A DNA stretch of 64,000 bases from Bedellia somnulentella (Eukaryota > Arthropoda > Insecta > Lepidoptera > Bedelliidae): NCBI GenBank assembly GCA_963576735.1, contig OY755177.1, positions 7,564,001 through 7,628,000 of the forward strand, in the 5' to 3' direction. The first letter of the stretch is position 1, and the number at the start of each line of letters is the position of its first letter. The notes beneath the pieces are model-generated. The model saw only the letters and a list, made by a program, of their open reading frames with translations. It did no database searches and was not told the DNA's origin. Positions 54,401 through 63,150 of this stretch are shown in pieces. A program made the translations under genes and the position numbers.

Positions 54401-57400
54401 TGCGAGAATTCCCCTCCTGGATTAATATAATAATCTGCTGAATGAAATCGGTCCGGTGACAAACTATTTTGTGTTTGTGTTAACTTTGATAAATTCATTA
54501 CGTAATTGACAACAAAAATAAGACTAAAAAATGTGGAAATGACAGACATTAGTTAGCTGTATAGTATAGAATAACACTAACCTTTTCAAGTGATTATTGG
54601 GGAATGCCGCTGGATTTGTTATATACCCATCACAAACTCAAGACACATACCTAGACTCAAACGTTCGTGCCGTATATCCCCGGTTTTTTTTGTTTCAGCT
54701 TGAATTATTTATGTATAATTTATATTATCAATGCCGGTTATTTATCCCCTCTTCAGCTCCCCTACTATAAAGGGAGCTGAGGAATTCTAATTCTGAAGCT
54801 CTCGATACCCTTTTTTGGATTTATAGCCCTTGAGTATGTAAATTTTAATAATATTTTACTTTAGGAAGACACAATGGAAACTGCTTTGACATCAGAATTA
54901 CAAACTAAATTAATGGATGCAACCAAGGAAATACTTACATCAGCAAGAATTATAGATAAATTAAAAAGTGAAAATCAGCAACTTAAGAACCGTTTGGAGA
55001 AAGAAAAAGATAACTTAGACATTGCTCTTGATACCAAGAATATTTGTGACGACAATAAACAAGGAGTTATAATAACAGAATTGAAAAAGGAGGTTTCCAA
55101 AACCAAACAAGCGTTGAGAAGCGCAGAAAACATGCTAGAACTTCGAGAAAATGAGGTACGTCTAACGTTTGGAAAGTAATCTAAAATGTATCACTTATTT
55201 CTTAATTTTAGCGTCTCCACGATTATCATAACTTTTATCACTAATAGCTTCTATCAAACAAGTGAGAGTTATTAAATTTGCCGAATAGATTCTAGCTCAA
55301 CATGTTTGCCTAACGCCCGATTTCTGAATTGAGTGTTCAAGCTGAGAACGACTTAAGTATAGTTTTGTCTCATTTCGTTGTTAAGATCTCAATTCAGAAA
55401 TCGGTCGTAAGCCACATAACTCGCATAGAGATTGCAAAACATTTTTTTTTTACAAATTGTATTACAGATTGTATTAAATAATATAATAACAATATCTTGC
55501 TACACTTAATGTTTCCTCACATCCCATATATGTCCCCACCAAGGGGCTCGAGCCTACCCTATACCCATTGCTTTTTAAATTCAATTGTAAAGTTAAATAT
55601 TTACACGCCGAATGGCAGAGCAGGCAAAGTGCATATTAATTAATGAAGATCTTGTTATATACTATTGTTCTCGTAAATAAACGATTTTTATTTTTTTAAA
55701 GCATATAGACTGGTAATTATTACAGTCTTAATTTGCCATGAATGGCTAGAAAGTTTGTGTTTGCCAAAAAATATGTATTTGATTTAGATTCTGTGCTGTT
55801 AATTATTAATAACTTTATGAAAAACACCAAAGTTAAGACTTAAATACCTGAATGATCGAAAATAAGACAACTTTTTTCGATCATGTTTGATGCCCAAACC
55901 GTTGTAGGCCGTTATCGTGTCCGTAAGTGTAAGAGGTCCTGCCTTTCTTGACATTTACGAGTATGCAATGACATTTGTCACTATCTGCCAATCTAGCGCT
56001 TCTTTGTTTATGCATGAAGACGAATTCATTAATTATGTTTTTGCAAGCCTTTTTAATGATACTTACTTACTTACTTACATATACTCACGCCCATTATTCT
56101 CATTGGGGTAGGCAGAGACTATCGATCGCGACTTAGTACGATCTTCACAAACCTCTCTTGCTTCCCTTACATTCATTATTCTTCTCACTTCGGACCCCCG
56201 CCTTAATAAGAATTATATATATTATTATTATTATTATAATTAATATAAATAATAATAATTATTATAATTATTTATATATATTGAACATTTTTAGTTAACG
56301 GATTTAACAAATCAATTACAAATCTTCAAATCGGGAAAAGAAGGGTTTAATGAGTTACTTGAAAATCTAAAGTCAAAGAGGCAGCAGTTGAAACTAAAAG
56401 ATGAAATCATTAAATCGCTAGTTAAAGAAAGCAATACTTTAAGTCAAGTCATCGATGCTTTACAAATAGAAAACGAAGCTATGAGGTATGTAACTGTTTA
56501 TTTATTGATATTTGAAAATAAGTTATATACTTATATGTTTTCCAGTGATTAGGCAGTTTTACCTACAGTTTTAACTGATTAAATAATGAGAATGGCAGTA
56601 ATATTTAATTTTGTTTAAGGTGATAGCATTCAAGACAAAGATTTCTGAAAACGTCGATGCTGTCTGTCATCGATAGTAAAAGTTCAGGAAACTTTAAAAA
56701 AACGCAAAATTGATAATTATATATTTTAAATGGCGTTCCTAATTGCTCAGCCTTAAGGGCATCTACAAAAAAAACTAATTTTGATAGAAATGAGTATAAA
56801 ATTAAAAACGGGAAATCCTTTGCTGTGATATCTAAACTAAGTCTAGTCTAAACATCATGTGATATTGTCACCTGGTATTCAGAGTTCCTACGTTTTGCTT
56901 GGACAGTGTATTCATGCGCTAGGGGGGCGGCCTATTGCCATTTTGTACGAATACTCTGTCAACATAACCATGTGTGTTTCCTCATGATGTTTCCCACACC
57001 GTTAAAAACTATAACCACACTTATGACTTTAGAAAAGTTAAATTATTGTAGGGCCCGACCCGGGATTTGAACCAAAGCTAGTCTTCGACATAGGCGGGAT
57101 TTATTACCCATTGAGCTATCACGGCCGACCTAGATCTATATAGTTAATCTAGTTTCTTGAATGATTACCAGAAAGCTATATAAACGGCGCAGTTTATTTA
57201 AACGCCTGGTAATTTATTGCAGGACTAATTAGTTTAAATGGTCAATTAAGCTAGTTGGTTAAATAAATAAACATGTATCTGTGTCTCTAATAATTTGAAA
57301 AGCGCCTCTTAGAAATATGTTTATCATTTCAGGGATAAGTTAAAAATACCTCTTGATTCAAAAATAGAAACGACTGGCATTGTAAAAAAATATTCTGACA

Positions 57401-60400
57401 TGGAAAAACAATTTAGACTATTACAAAAAACGTTAAGAGACAAAGAAAATATTTTGATAAATGTTGAAGTGCAATACCGCAATGAAAGAGATAAAGTTAA
57501 AATACTCGATCATTATTTAAGACAGACTGGATTAGACGATGCTTTTATAGCCAAATTATTAAATGAAGGAATAAGTGATGATTCAGAAAACCACAAAAAT
57601 AACAATAGGTAAGTAAATCATGCTAAAATTATACAAATTAAAGAAAACGAATACATGTTTAGCTGTGTTCAATAAAATGTCTGAAACAAAAAGTATATCT
57701 TATACTAGAAAGTTTACAAAACATCAAACTCTAACGAATTTTACAAAAAATGTGCTGACACAGAAATAAAAAAGGTGCTGACACAGAAATAAAAAATTTG
57801 GAAAGAATTTAAAAGAACCTGTACGGCTATTTTTTTAAAAAAAACATTCATTTCTATTGAATTAATAGCAACATTACACATACGAGTACTTGCTTATTTT
57901 ACAAACAGTCGCCGACATATCTAAAATCGATTCATTTGTTATTTACAGAGACAAGAAAAGTAAGTACCAAACTGAGCTGGATGCAATGATAAACGAAAAC
58001 GAAGGGTTGCGGAAAGGATTGCAGGAGATACTAGATTATCTCAAAAACAACAGTACGTATTTTCCGTATACAGAACCCACGACGCGTAAAATAGTCCCCT
58101 AAGACTCTAGTTTTAACACACCGAGATTATTTTAAAAATGTGTCAGAATCTTACTTATTTGGTTAGATACTTGCGAGTTATAAACTATTTGTTGCGTAAT
58201 TGATATAGCAACTGAAAATAGCGAACTTCAATGCAAAAAACTTGGGTTCGCAATTTGATAAGTGCATATTATAGCCGTAATAAAATCGGTTATCTGGACA
58301 ATTTCTGAAATCGAGTAGTTCAAATTTTAGGAGAATATCTGCTAGATCCGAAGGGTATACTTCCATAAGCGCGCCGCGGGTTGCAAAATATATGGTTTCT
58401 TTCAAGTCTCTGATATTACTTTTTAGTCTATTTTATGATACGGAATATATCAACGAGTAAACGTCCCGTACCATAAGTCATTGTTTTACCTACTTTAGGA
58501 ATAATTTGATAATCATACGTTTTCCACATGAACGTATTTACTTCGTTTCCAAATATGTTATAAGCCTTAGCCTTATAACATATCAATTACATACATATAC
58601 CCACGGCTATAAATCCCTAAAAGAGGTAACCAGCGCATCGGAATAAAAAAACCTTAGCCACTTTTGGTAGTTGAGTGGGGGAAAAGATTGTAAACTTGGT
58701 GATGGGTCTTCAACCGCATCGCCCAAAAATCTCTTAAAAAGCTTTAGTTCAACTTTAGTCGCCTCTTACGAACACCAACAGGTAGAAATGGGGTAGTGCA
58801 ATTCTAAGCCGACACTACACAGCACGTAACAAACGCCACAGAAAATGTATACCTTATTTAAAGGTACTAACTGTATAGGTTTGGTGGTGTGAGTTCTACT
58901 AATGATACAACAAGTCATTATGTAAATAAAAATCGTAAATATTTTAAATTTGTTGAAAGGTACCAGTTCATCGGGTGTTTTAGCACTGGAATGTCCAAGT
59001 TTAGAAACAATAGTCAACTCATTGGAAGCAAGACATGCAGCTGGTTGGTTCGCTCCACATATGGCAACAGTACTTGAATTAAAAGCTGCTATAGGTGGCA
59101 GAGATGCATTGCTGAAAGTATTACATGAAAATAGGTAAATAACACTTTTGCTTAACACTACATTGTAAATGTTTCGTATTTATTAGCGATATTGTTTATT
59201 TTCACAGGCAAGAAACATTTAGAATCATGACTCAATTATCCGATGAATGCAAAAAATCACAAGCTTTAGAGCTAAAACTGAAAGAAATGGAAAACAAAAA
59301 TATTCCAGTAATTGCAGGTAGCACTGACGATGATGACTTGCTATATTTCGATAATTTAGGTGTGGGAAATATACAGACTGAGATTGATAGTAACATAGAT
59401 TTTCAGAATGTAGCAGATATAGAAAAGTTCATCGATAGAAACAATAGCAGTTACGAAAACCAAATAACTCAAAATCTGTCTTACTTCAGCTCTAAATTTA
59501 GATCACTGTATGACAATATGACAACTTTGGCTATAAGAACTGCGGATGAACAAAATAAATGGTTCATGCAAGAAGAAGAATACAAAGCAGAAATCCAGAA
59601 TCTCAAAATTCTTCTTAGTCAAAAAGAAGATGATGATCTGAATAGTGACGATTCGCCTGGATTAATAGGCAAAATTGACAATGGTGTTTTACAAAGGCGG
59701 TGTGATTATTTAGAAGAGTCATTTAAAATGTTGCGAACAATGAATGAAAATTTAAAAAATGAAAGTTTAGAAATGAAAAAAGAATTATTAGTCAATACAG
59801 GCAGTTTTGAAGTTAAAATTCAAAATCTTATGATTGCTCTTTTTGCCACAATGGATAAGCTTCGTCGTTCAATAAGTATAGACTTGTTCTGGAAACAAAA
59901 CAGAGAGTTTAATGAAATGACAATAAAACACAGACAATTAGTAGAAGATAAAATTAAAAATTCAATACTAAATTATAAGAATACAAATAGTAACCACACC
60001 AATAACGGTAATTATATTTTTTTTTATTAATATACATAATTATGTTTAATTGAAAAAGCTATTTCACTACATTGAATTCTCGTCATTTTTTATTATTACA
60101 GATACAAATAACAGTATGGAAAAAAATAATGCGACTATTGAACAAACTATGTTAGAAGCCCAACTAAAATGTGTTTGCAATGAATTAGAACAGTGCCAGA
60201 AAAGATTAGAAGATGAAGAAAATAAAAATACAATTTTGCAAGAATCGCAGTCAAAGTTAATGTAAGTCAAGCTTAAGCTACTTTAAGCCAACTTAATTAA
60301 TCATTAAAGTGGATATAGGCCTGCCCCTATCACGTGAATACACTGCCCAAACAAAACGTGGGTACTCGGGACGCCGGGTGGCAATAAATAATGTGACATT

Positions 60401-61615
60401 ATTCTCAGAAGTATTAGTGCCTCTACAACCCCTTCAAGGGTAATATGGTATGAACGTTAAGTTATCTTGAGCTGATTTCTCATCACTGCAATCCTTGTGC
60501 TGGCTTTGTCATTTACAGTGTAATCAAAAGTTTAGAGAAACCGAAAAACTCAGCTGTGCATAAACTACTTGATACCTTGTGTAAATCTATGTTTAATAAG
60601 TTTCTTTATTGTGTATGTTTTTAAATATTCATCTTTCAGCGATACTGCTTTTTCTTCTCTCAGTGAAGAGGAGGTAAATATGCTGAAAGAGAAGTGCTCA
60701 AAGTTAGAAACAGATAATTGTATGCTGAAGGAGCAATGCCGCCTAAATACTGATAAACTAGATATTGCCCTAATGCAGGTAATTATCAATTTAAATTTAA
60801 TATATGCGATGACAATAAATCAAACTAACAACCGTGTTATTCTAATGGTAAGAACACTCGCCTATCATGCAGACAGGCGTGGATTCAAATCCTACACCAA
60901 TTTATCTTTTCCAAAGTCATATGTGTGGTAAATAAATCATAGCTGTTAAGGGTAAGGGAAAACATTGTTAGGAAACAAACATGCCTAAGTGGTATTTAGT
61001 CATGTGGCAGTGATTTTTTGTACAAAACGGGTTGTCTGCATTCTGGGTGTGTGTTCTACCCATTGAGCTAATTTATACTTATAATAAATCTGTAGAGAGG
61101 TCAATTCTGTACATGGAATATATTTTCAACTCAACCTGAAATTTTGCGTAATAACGGAGATATTGAATCGTTCATGAAAGCGCATTCAAAATCACAAAGC
61201 TACACTGTTCAGGAGTGCTATAAATTGCGATCATTGCGCTAGATTTCACAAAGCTTGAGCAATGATAAAAGAAACCTCAGATATTTAAAAACAAAGCTAC
61301 CCGTGCGAAGCTGGTCCGATCCACTATAAATATATAAATGTATATATCTTAACGTTGTTCATTAGTTAGTGTCATATATAATTTCTTGGTAAGACTTGGC
61401 TTGCAAAACTGCTTCCGAATTAATGGTAGATTAAAATGCACGTATACCCTGACGCTATCAAGGATATATTTTTTTTTCTAAAATAGTGTGTTGCTCTTTT
61501 TTCAGCTACAAGACCTGCAACAAAAACAATTTAATAATGTTATGGAAATAAATATGCTAAACCATCAAATACTAGATTTGCAGTCAACGAGTGACAGCAA
61601 AGCCATAATTGCCAG
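42285..61615 (+). CDS. Cep290: CEP290 orthologue, first 15 coding exons (continues right)
   Basis: Large coiled-coil protein of the ciliary transition zone, linking axoneme and membrane. Exons: 42285-42467, 45262-45337, 45421-45686, 46138-46273, 46639-46775, 47978-48085, 54865-55155, 56295-56485, 57333-57608, 57949-58052, 58960-59134, 59208-60007, 60102-60261, 60640-60778, 61506-61615. Phases match throughout: 1,050 residues plus two bases. Landmarks shared with vertebrate CEP290 include the N-terminal DWRQIL start, an LRKGLQEILDYLK segment, CPSLETIVNSLEARHAAGWF and a late LDLQSTSDSKAIIAR segment. Nearly all else is Lys/Glu-rich heptad sequence. This is roughly the first half of the family length. 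No further exon was found in the last 2.4 kb. Introns carry many transposons, one a near-intact antisense LINE. Confidence 0.92.
42818..43190 (-). repeat. tRNA-derived SINE (SINE-B), full length
   Basis: On the minus strand the head is tRNA-like: ACCGTGATAGCCCAGTGGG (A box) and GTTCAAATCCTGGGTCGG (B box). The body includes CCGTTAACAACC-type and ACACCAGGTGACAAAGTC strings. It ends GGGATATTCGGCGTGAACG with a TTATG-type tail (AACAT repeats on +). Confidence 0.82.
43400..43735 (-). repeat. SINE-B copy
   Basis: Second minus-sense copy 210 bases on. Head GTCGTGATAGTACAATAGG retains the A-box spacing. A short + sense fragment (43275-43345) lies between the two. Confidence 0.75.
44183..44900. mobile_element. 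Inverted-repeat element with repeated CACCCGTTA box
   Basis: AGGGTATTTCCA at the left and TGGAAATACCCT at the right are 12-bp perfect inverted ends. Inside, [T/G]CGCACCCGTTA-type boxes occur four times (about 44508, 44529, 44704, 44874) in the same orientation. No ORF, and no convincing target duplication. Confidence 0.5.
45262..45337 (+). CDS. Cep290: CEP290 exon 2
   Basis: VNNLMGKLEVVQRKYMKKKN between TTTCACAG and GTAAAG; phase 0 in, phase 1 out. Followed by a minimal 83-base intron. Confidence 0.85.
45421..45686 (+). CDS. Cep290: CEP290 exon 3
   Basis: Coiled coil, e.g. LDQLYVDIAELERRKKSLEK, and a serine-rich break (SDNESSSSRDPLSE). Acceptor TGTTTTTAG, donor AAG|GTAAGA. Confidence 0.88.
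46138..46273 (+). CDS. Cep290: CEP290 exon 4
   Basis: MLEEENLQLKEKTSELKDKL coiled coil. Acceptor TTTTATACAG, donor AAAG|GTATGG, phase 1 out. Confidence 0.88.
46328..46620 (-). repeat. LINE family C, C-terminal fragment and tail
   Basis: The minus strand reads LFGHIERMDEPIVAQEIYGA and SRGRTRKTFK, the C-terminus of a lepidopteran LINE reverse transcriptase. It has stops further on and ends at GCGTGAGTATAAG. Non-functional. Confidence 0.6.
46639..46775 (+). CDS. Cep290: CEP290 exon 5
   Basis: LLANAEETKVKLETEIEMLQ coiled coil. Acceptor ATTTTCAG, donor GGAAG|GTATAT, phase 1 in, phase 0 out. Confidence 0.87.
46832..47075 (+). repeat. SINE-A copy
   Basis: GCCGTATAGTGCCAGCTTAG head, CGGTTGGAGACCCATCACC box, TTGCCGTGAATATATGTA end. 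Confidence 0.76.
47365..47460 (+). repeat. SINE-B 3' fragment
   Basis: ACCAGGCGACAAAGTCAAGT to GGGGATATTCGGCGTGAATG with a TTATGTTATG tail. Confidence 0.65.
47978..48085 (+). CDS. Cep290: CEP290 exon 6
   Basis: NIAKSRKVENNLLTDEIKKL coiled coil, 36 codons, phase 0 on both sides. Acceptor GCATTTCAG; donor AAAG|GTTATC is weak. The next intron is almost 6.8 kb and holds the LINE. Confidence 0.82.
48911..51907 (-). CDS. LINE ORF2: AP-endonuclease and reverse transcriptase
   Basis: About 998 codons open from the slippery site to TAA at 48911. The endonuclease half has VFQNTQGFSCKELE, SEHWLK, GDFNIDLL and SDHSGLFV, the last matching the catalytic Asp-His. The reverse transcriptase half has FRPI-like GYRPISILPVMSKIFE, a GVPQGSILGPFLFLVYINDL block and the catalytic FADD box (about 49773-49790). 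The C-terminus LKAYYSLNDYMIDETAW is usual for this LINE group. There is no ATG near the start of the frame (the first is far inside the endonuclease), so translation must come from ORF1 by frameshifting or reinitiation. Confidence 0.92.
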   Translation of the reverse strand, partial: LLSETIEEPPVILKPSPSININIVNKEGGSSGKIFKNRALQGDPQFKLVFQNTQGFSCKELEIELFLERYQIDCFCVSEHWLKNCELIFGFQNYNLASSYCRNSKACGGSAIFIKNCIKCKNREDIVKLSVEQVVEISCIELLNYFIVSVYRAPYSQNYERFESVMEDVLTKIFKSKKQLIICGDFNIDLLKDSTQKTRLMSLFQSFNLENLFLEPTRTKTCLDNVFTNAEFISKSVINKLKSDHSGLFVNFPHKAPDRKIIVKKRSVTAFKVEKYINLISYKLPTSSINKNPNNSYNTFFKVLIDEFNKIFTIKDVTICNKFKFSEWATPGIYKSREILFDLYDQKAFSHNDEFIEYVKKYSKMFNKVCKEAKARYLSQRIKTSDNKVKTVWNIINTQTGKSKSCDQDFCIRSDRGLTTSNDVIACIFEKYFADIPFKTTEHLNSSATLAQELLQQNVAICKSIFNFKVVSPEDIIKVFKSLKLKNSEDIWGMSVKVCHNFIVIIAPYLAKIFNECISNGIFPDLMKHSKIVPLLKSGGDKNNPEGYRPISILPVMSKIFEKLMLNQLLLHFSSNNLFHPKQFGFTKGRSTTDAGVALIKHIFGSWELKNDAIGLFCDLTKAFDCADHNILFIKLGHYGIEGDALKLIKSYFSDRIQKVQIDKIKSSGTHVKMGVPQGSILGPFLFLVYINDLPFMVEKRSEIVLFADDTSLIFDVKRNSENIDDVNNAVSQIQTWFASNNLVLNAKKTKCIKFALPNVKSVDNEITLNNEKLPFTDSAVFLGIHLDSKLQWGPHISALAGRLSSAAYAVRKIRHLTDVQTARLVYYSYFHSIMSYGILLWGRAADVGSIFILQKRAIRAIYNLGSRDSLRELFKTINIMTLPCQYIYENIMYVRKNLKAFSKNCDRHTRSLRDNNKISIQKYRLSKINTSFMGLCVKFYNKIPDDILNLTEKKFKVIIKRSLHLKAYYSLNDYMIDETAWCHQGSIQDISRHTPIL
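51815..51913 (-). promoter_or_regulatory. Putative -1 ribosomal frameshift signal (U UUA AAC plus stem)
   Basis: Minus strand, ORF1 frame: AAT TTA AAC TTT TAA. The heptamer T TTA AAC (51913-51907) is in the zero frame two codons before the ORF1 stop. A -1 slip continues CTT TTA AGT GAG into ORF2, whose frame is closed by TAA immediately upstream. Sixteen bases on, AGAAGAGCCTCCT (51890-51878) can pair with AGGAGGTTCTTCT (51827-51815), 13 bp with one G-U, loop of 50 bases. Confidence 0.65.
51901..53292 (-). CDS. LINE ORF1: coiled coil and SGNH-like domain
   Basis: 463 residues. Residues about 10-135 are a coiled coil (LKREFSDAEDLKNRLLEE). Residues about 255-440 resemble the SGNH/esterase-like domain found in CR1-type ORF1 proteins (TIIFSDGMGLRFGEIL, then VILFGSSIG). 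The expected nucleophile motif GDS reads SDGMG, so activity is doubtful. A 20-residue unit (FCTLPYIYNYMSKHNNDIHM) is perfectly duplicated in tandem. ORF1 of this kind acts as an RNA-binding chaperone of the element. Confidence 0.82.
   Translation of the reverse strand: MESITTRRMAAEQKYEKLKREFSDAEDLKNRLLEERDENCITIRNLKSKNSTLVEKVELLRQSYDMCQSELEKQQLIIKSHEDQCAKHEIAVERIYILNEQLAEAHAQLSEFHRLKDINEDSHALSLCAELEVESISSLNSIANQKSLSHRQIKKYKLVNKRIYSSTKNLINIKNSIRNINKTYKKINLIQKIDCLNSQLKNMIASQEEVKKRYMNISNLIEKETDCHKLSGKSCNFMSPPLQSDKEQSIPTTTTPVRKTIIFSDGMGLRFGEILNDHIHQTVTNYCYTGAPFNYIIDKVTLGEYDEYTTIVILFGSSIGLNKKILKKGISQLLEIQKKYKCKFIFCTLPYIYNYMSKHNNDIHMFCTLPYIYNYMSKHNNDIHMLNNFIFNMTSRQSDVFFTLDVNKFIPYSRQRSGTIYIPLNKKRTIAKLLAYHISNPPLFNIRENLLTICDGGNHNLNF
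54553..54840 (+). repeat. Diverged SINE-A with SINE-B scrap
   Basis: TAGCTGTATAGTATAGAATA start and TTTATAGCCCTTGAGTATGT end resemble SINE-A; the middle has AAACGTTCGTGCCGTATATC from SINE-B, probably an insertion. Confidence 0.45.
54865..55155 (+). CDS. Cep290: CEP290 exon 7
   Basis: 97 codons, phase 0: LTSELQTKLMDATKEILTSA and SENQQLKNRLEKEKDNLDIA, clear heptads. Acceptor ACTTTAG, donor GAG|GTACGT. Confidence 0.9.
55314..55407. mobile_element. Palindromic MITE, copy 3 (internally deleted)
   Basis: 94 bp with the same ends as 5354 and 41771. TAA directly outside both ends, a 3-bp target duplication as PIF/Harbinger elements make. Confidence 0.72.
56067..56205 (-). repeat. LINE family C 3' end
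   Basis: Starts with (ACTT)n; minus strand reads MNVREAREVCED then SIVSAYPNEN, the last codons of the same LINE family as 46328. Confidence 0.62.
56295..56485 (+). CDS. Cep290: CEP290 exon 8
   Basis: LTDLTNQLQIFKSGKEGFNE to VIDALQIENEAM, aligning by character with the DLEDAVVEIK/FLDENEALRE region of the vertebrate protein. Acceptor ATTTTTAG, donor AG|GTATGT, phase 2 out. Confidence 0.88.
56850..57128 (-). repeat. SINE-B copy
   Basis: Minus-sense; TCGGCCGTGATAGCTCAATG head with clear A box, body to CAGGTGACAATATCACATG. Confidence 0.75.
57333..57608 (+). CDS. Cep290: CEP290 exon 9
   Basis: DKLKIPLDSKIETTGIVKKY start corresponds to the REKVGL.PKT.IDL-type segment of CEP290, followed by coiled coil and LRQTGLDDAFIAKLLNEGI. 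Acceptor ATTTCAG, donor AG|GTAAGT. Confidence 0.88.
57949..58052 (+). CDS. Cep290: CEP290 exon 10
   Basis: KYQTELDAMINENEGLRKGL and QEILDYLKNN. An AG also occurs two bases on (ATTTACAGAG) but gives a stop within a few codons. Donor A|GTACGT, phase 1 out. Confidence 0.87.
58586..58823 (-). repeat. SINE-A copy
   Basis: Minus-sense copy, complete from CATACATATACCCACGGCTA to AAGCCGACACTACACAGC. Confidence 0.78.
58960..59134 (+). CDS. Cep290: CEP290 exon 11, most conserved segment
   Basis: CPSLETIVNSLEARHAAGWF then LELKAAIGGRDALLKVLHEN matches vertebrate CEP290 (PSLERLVNAIE...) over its length and fixes the identity. Acceptor GTTGAAAG is not pyrimidine-rich; donor AG|GTAAAT, phase 2 out. Confidence 0.92.
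59208..60007 (+). CDS. Cep290: CEP290 exon 12 (800 nt)
   Basis: Longest exon of the gene here: coiled coil, an acidic spacer (AGSTDDDDLLYFDNLG), QNLSYFSSKFRSLYDNMTTL, and further coiled coil to NSNHTNN. Acceptor TTTCACAG, donor CG|GTAATT, phase 1 out. Confidence 0.9.
60102..60261 (+). CDS. Cep290: CEP290 exon 13
   Basis: MLEAQLKCVCNELEQCQKRL coiled coil. Acceptor ATTATTACAG, donor AT|GTAAGT, phase 2 out. Confidence 0.87.
60310..60465 (+). repeat. SINE-B copy, 5' truncated
   Basis: ATAGGCCTGCCCCTATCACG to CCCCTTCAAGGGTAATATGG, + sense. Confidence 0.7.
60640..60778 (+). CDS. Cep290: CEP290 exon 14
   Basis: SLSEEEVNMLKEKCSKLETD coiled coil. Acceptor ATCTTTCAG, donor CAG|GTAATT, phase 0 out. 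Confidence 0.87.
60826..61045 (+). repeat. SINE-B copy
   Basis: + sense head AACCGTGTTATTCTAATGGT with B box GGATTCAAATCC. Starts 48 bases after the exon 14 donor. Confidence 0.7.
61506..61615 (+). CDS. Cep290: CEP290 exon 15 (last in window)
   Basis: LQDLQQKQFNNVMEINMLNH and QILDLQSTSDSKAIIA correspond to the SLRMQLLDYQAQSDEKSLIAKL region of vertebrate CEP290. Acceptor TTTTTTCAG, donor CAG|GTAAAT, phase 2 out. The next exon must lie beyond 64000. Confidence 0.9.
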
Positions 61616-62940
61616 GTAAATATGATATATATATTGTCATTATTTTAGTTAGATATCTCATATAATGGTTTTGAATAGAGTGACCGGATATTCGAAGGAT
61701 TGCCTTTGGGGATCGAAGTATACCATGGTCTATTTTATGGGTCAAAGACAGTGCGATTCATAAATCTAGACGATGCGTTGAGGTAAGAAAATCACTTTAG
61801 ACTCGACATCTAAAGTATTCATACGAAGCCCTGTTAATAAAACTCACGTTTACGACGCGTCTCTTTATTTATTTATTTTATTTTTTTTTATTTATTTATT
61901 TATTCATAAATATAACCATTACAGATTTTTATAACCCAATTCAGCTATATTTCACATTAAGACAATATATTTATAACCTAATTTAAAGAACAGAGTACAA
62001 ACAAAGAAATAAATTAACCAAATTCCACACTAATTAAATTTTACATACCATAACACAAAAAATATAAAGCTACGCTTGTGAAGTGAGCCAAGGAACAGGA
62101 AAATATGTCCGTTTGTTCGGCAATATGGTTAACTGCAACTATTGCGCGCGTAAGAGAACTCTCTCTCAATAGGTTGGTACTAACTGATTGTCAACCCCGT
62201 TCAAACAGCTGAAAAATCACATAGCAATCGGCCTAGACCTTGTTTTTAAAACATACCATTTTTATATATTAAATCAATTAAAGACATCAAACTAAACTAC
62301 TTTGCCCATGGAATGCTTATCTGAAACATTGTAATTTTCAAAATAAATAATACATAAAAGTGTCGCTGCCTAGATCAAACTGAGAAGTACGGGTTCTTCA
62401 AGGGTTAAAATAAAATATAAATATTTATCTTTGACTATGAACACTATAGACAGAGTCATAATGCAACGGGAGAGTACCTCTTTTAGATAGCAATATTTTT
62501 CCCTGTAATGTTGCGATCACTAGAAAACAATTACCCCAAAATACTATAATCACCATTCTAAAAGCTACTTTTTAATTTAAAATTGATTACGTCAATTTAT
62601 TGTTACGTCGTTTTATTTATTGTAAAGGTTTACTGTTTACTATATTATTTCCTGCAATCATATAATTATACATACTTGCTCCTAGTATTATACAATCTTT
62701 TTTGTTTAATTTTACCATTTATACTGATGTTTAATACACCGTGAAATCTAAAGCATTGTACTAACTATCAGGGATGAATCTTCCAATGATTACGAATAAA
62801 TTTTTGTACGGGACTAACTTTGTTACTGGACAAAAAAAAACAGCTGTTCCATAAGTGCAAGTTATGTAAATATCATACGGGTCATCATGGGTATAGTGGG
62901 GTCTATGTTTGTATTTTGAAAAATAAAAGACAGCACTATT
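61616..62940. other. CEP290 intron, no coding signal
   Basis: (TTTA)n simple repeat at 61863-61905. The scrap AAGCTACCCGTGCGAAGCTGG lies just before, at about 61295. Otherwise AT-rich with nothing recognised. Confidence 0.5.
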
Positions 62941-62952
62941 TTGTACATGAGT

Positions 62953-63150
62953 TTTATTGCATTATTTACTATTGACCTTTAAACAAAATCAGTTTCGTGT
63001 GAAAATTTCGAATTCATTCGTCTATTTCAGTCACATTTTTCAAAAGATGATGTATTCGTACATCTAAGTATTTTATATTTGGTTGATTTCCAATTGCATC
63101 TTCCAGTGGCCGCAATCCATTTTTCTCGTAGATTCGGGTCTTTAGGAAAA
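62953..63150 (-). pseudogene. THAP-domain exon fragment
   Basis: On the minus strand, after an acceptor-like ATTCATTACAG, the frame reads FPKDPNLREKWIAATGR, then CNWKSTKYKIL and FEKCD, stopping at TGA (63027-63029). This is the middle of a THAP zinc-binding domain (FPKDPxLRxKW, W-K-x-x-K). The expected C-x-x-H-F part is broken, so a small frameshift is likely. AATAAA on the minus strand (62958-62953) could end a transcript. The N-terminal CCxH half was not found to the right. Confidence 0.5.

Noticed and set aside
63014..63145. Alternative 44-codon minus-strand frame (RIYEKNGLRPLEDAIG)
   Set aside because: Overlaps the THAP reading, which matches a known domain; this frame matches nothing I recognise.
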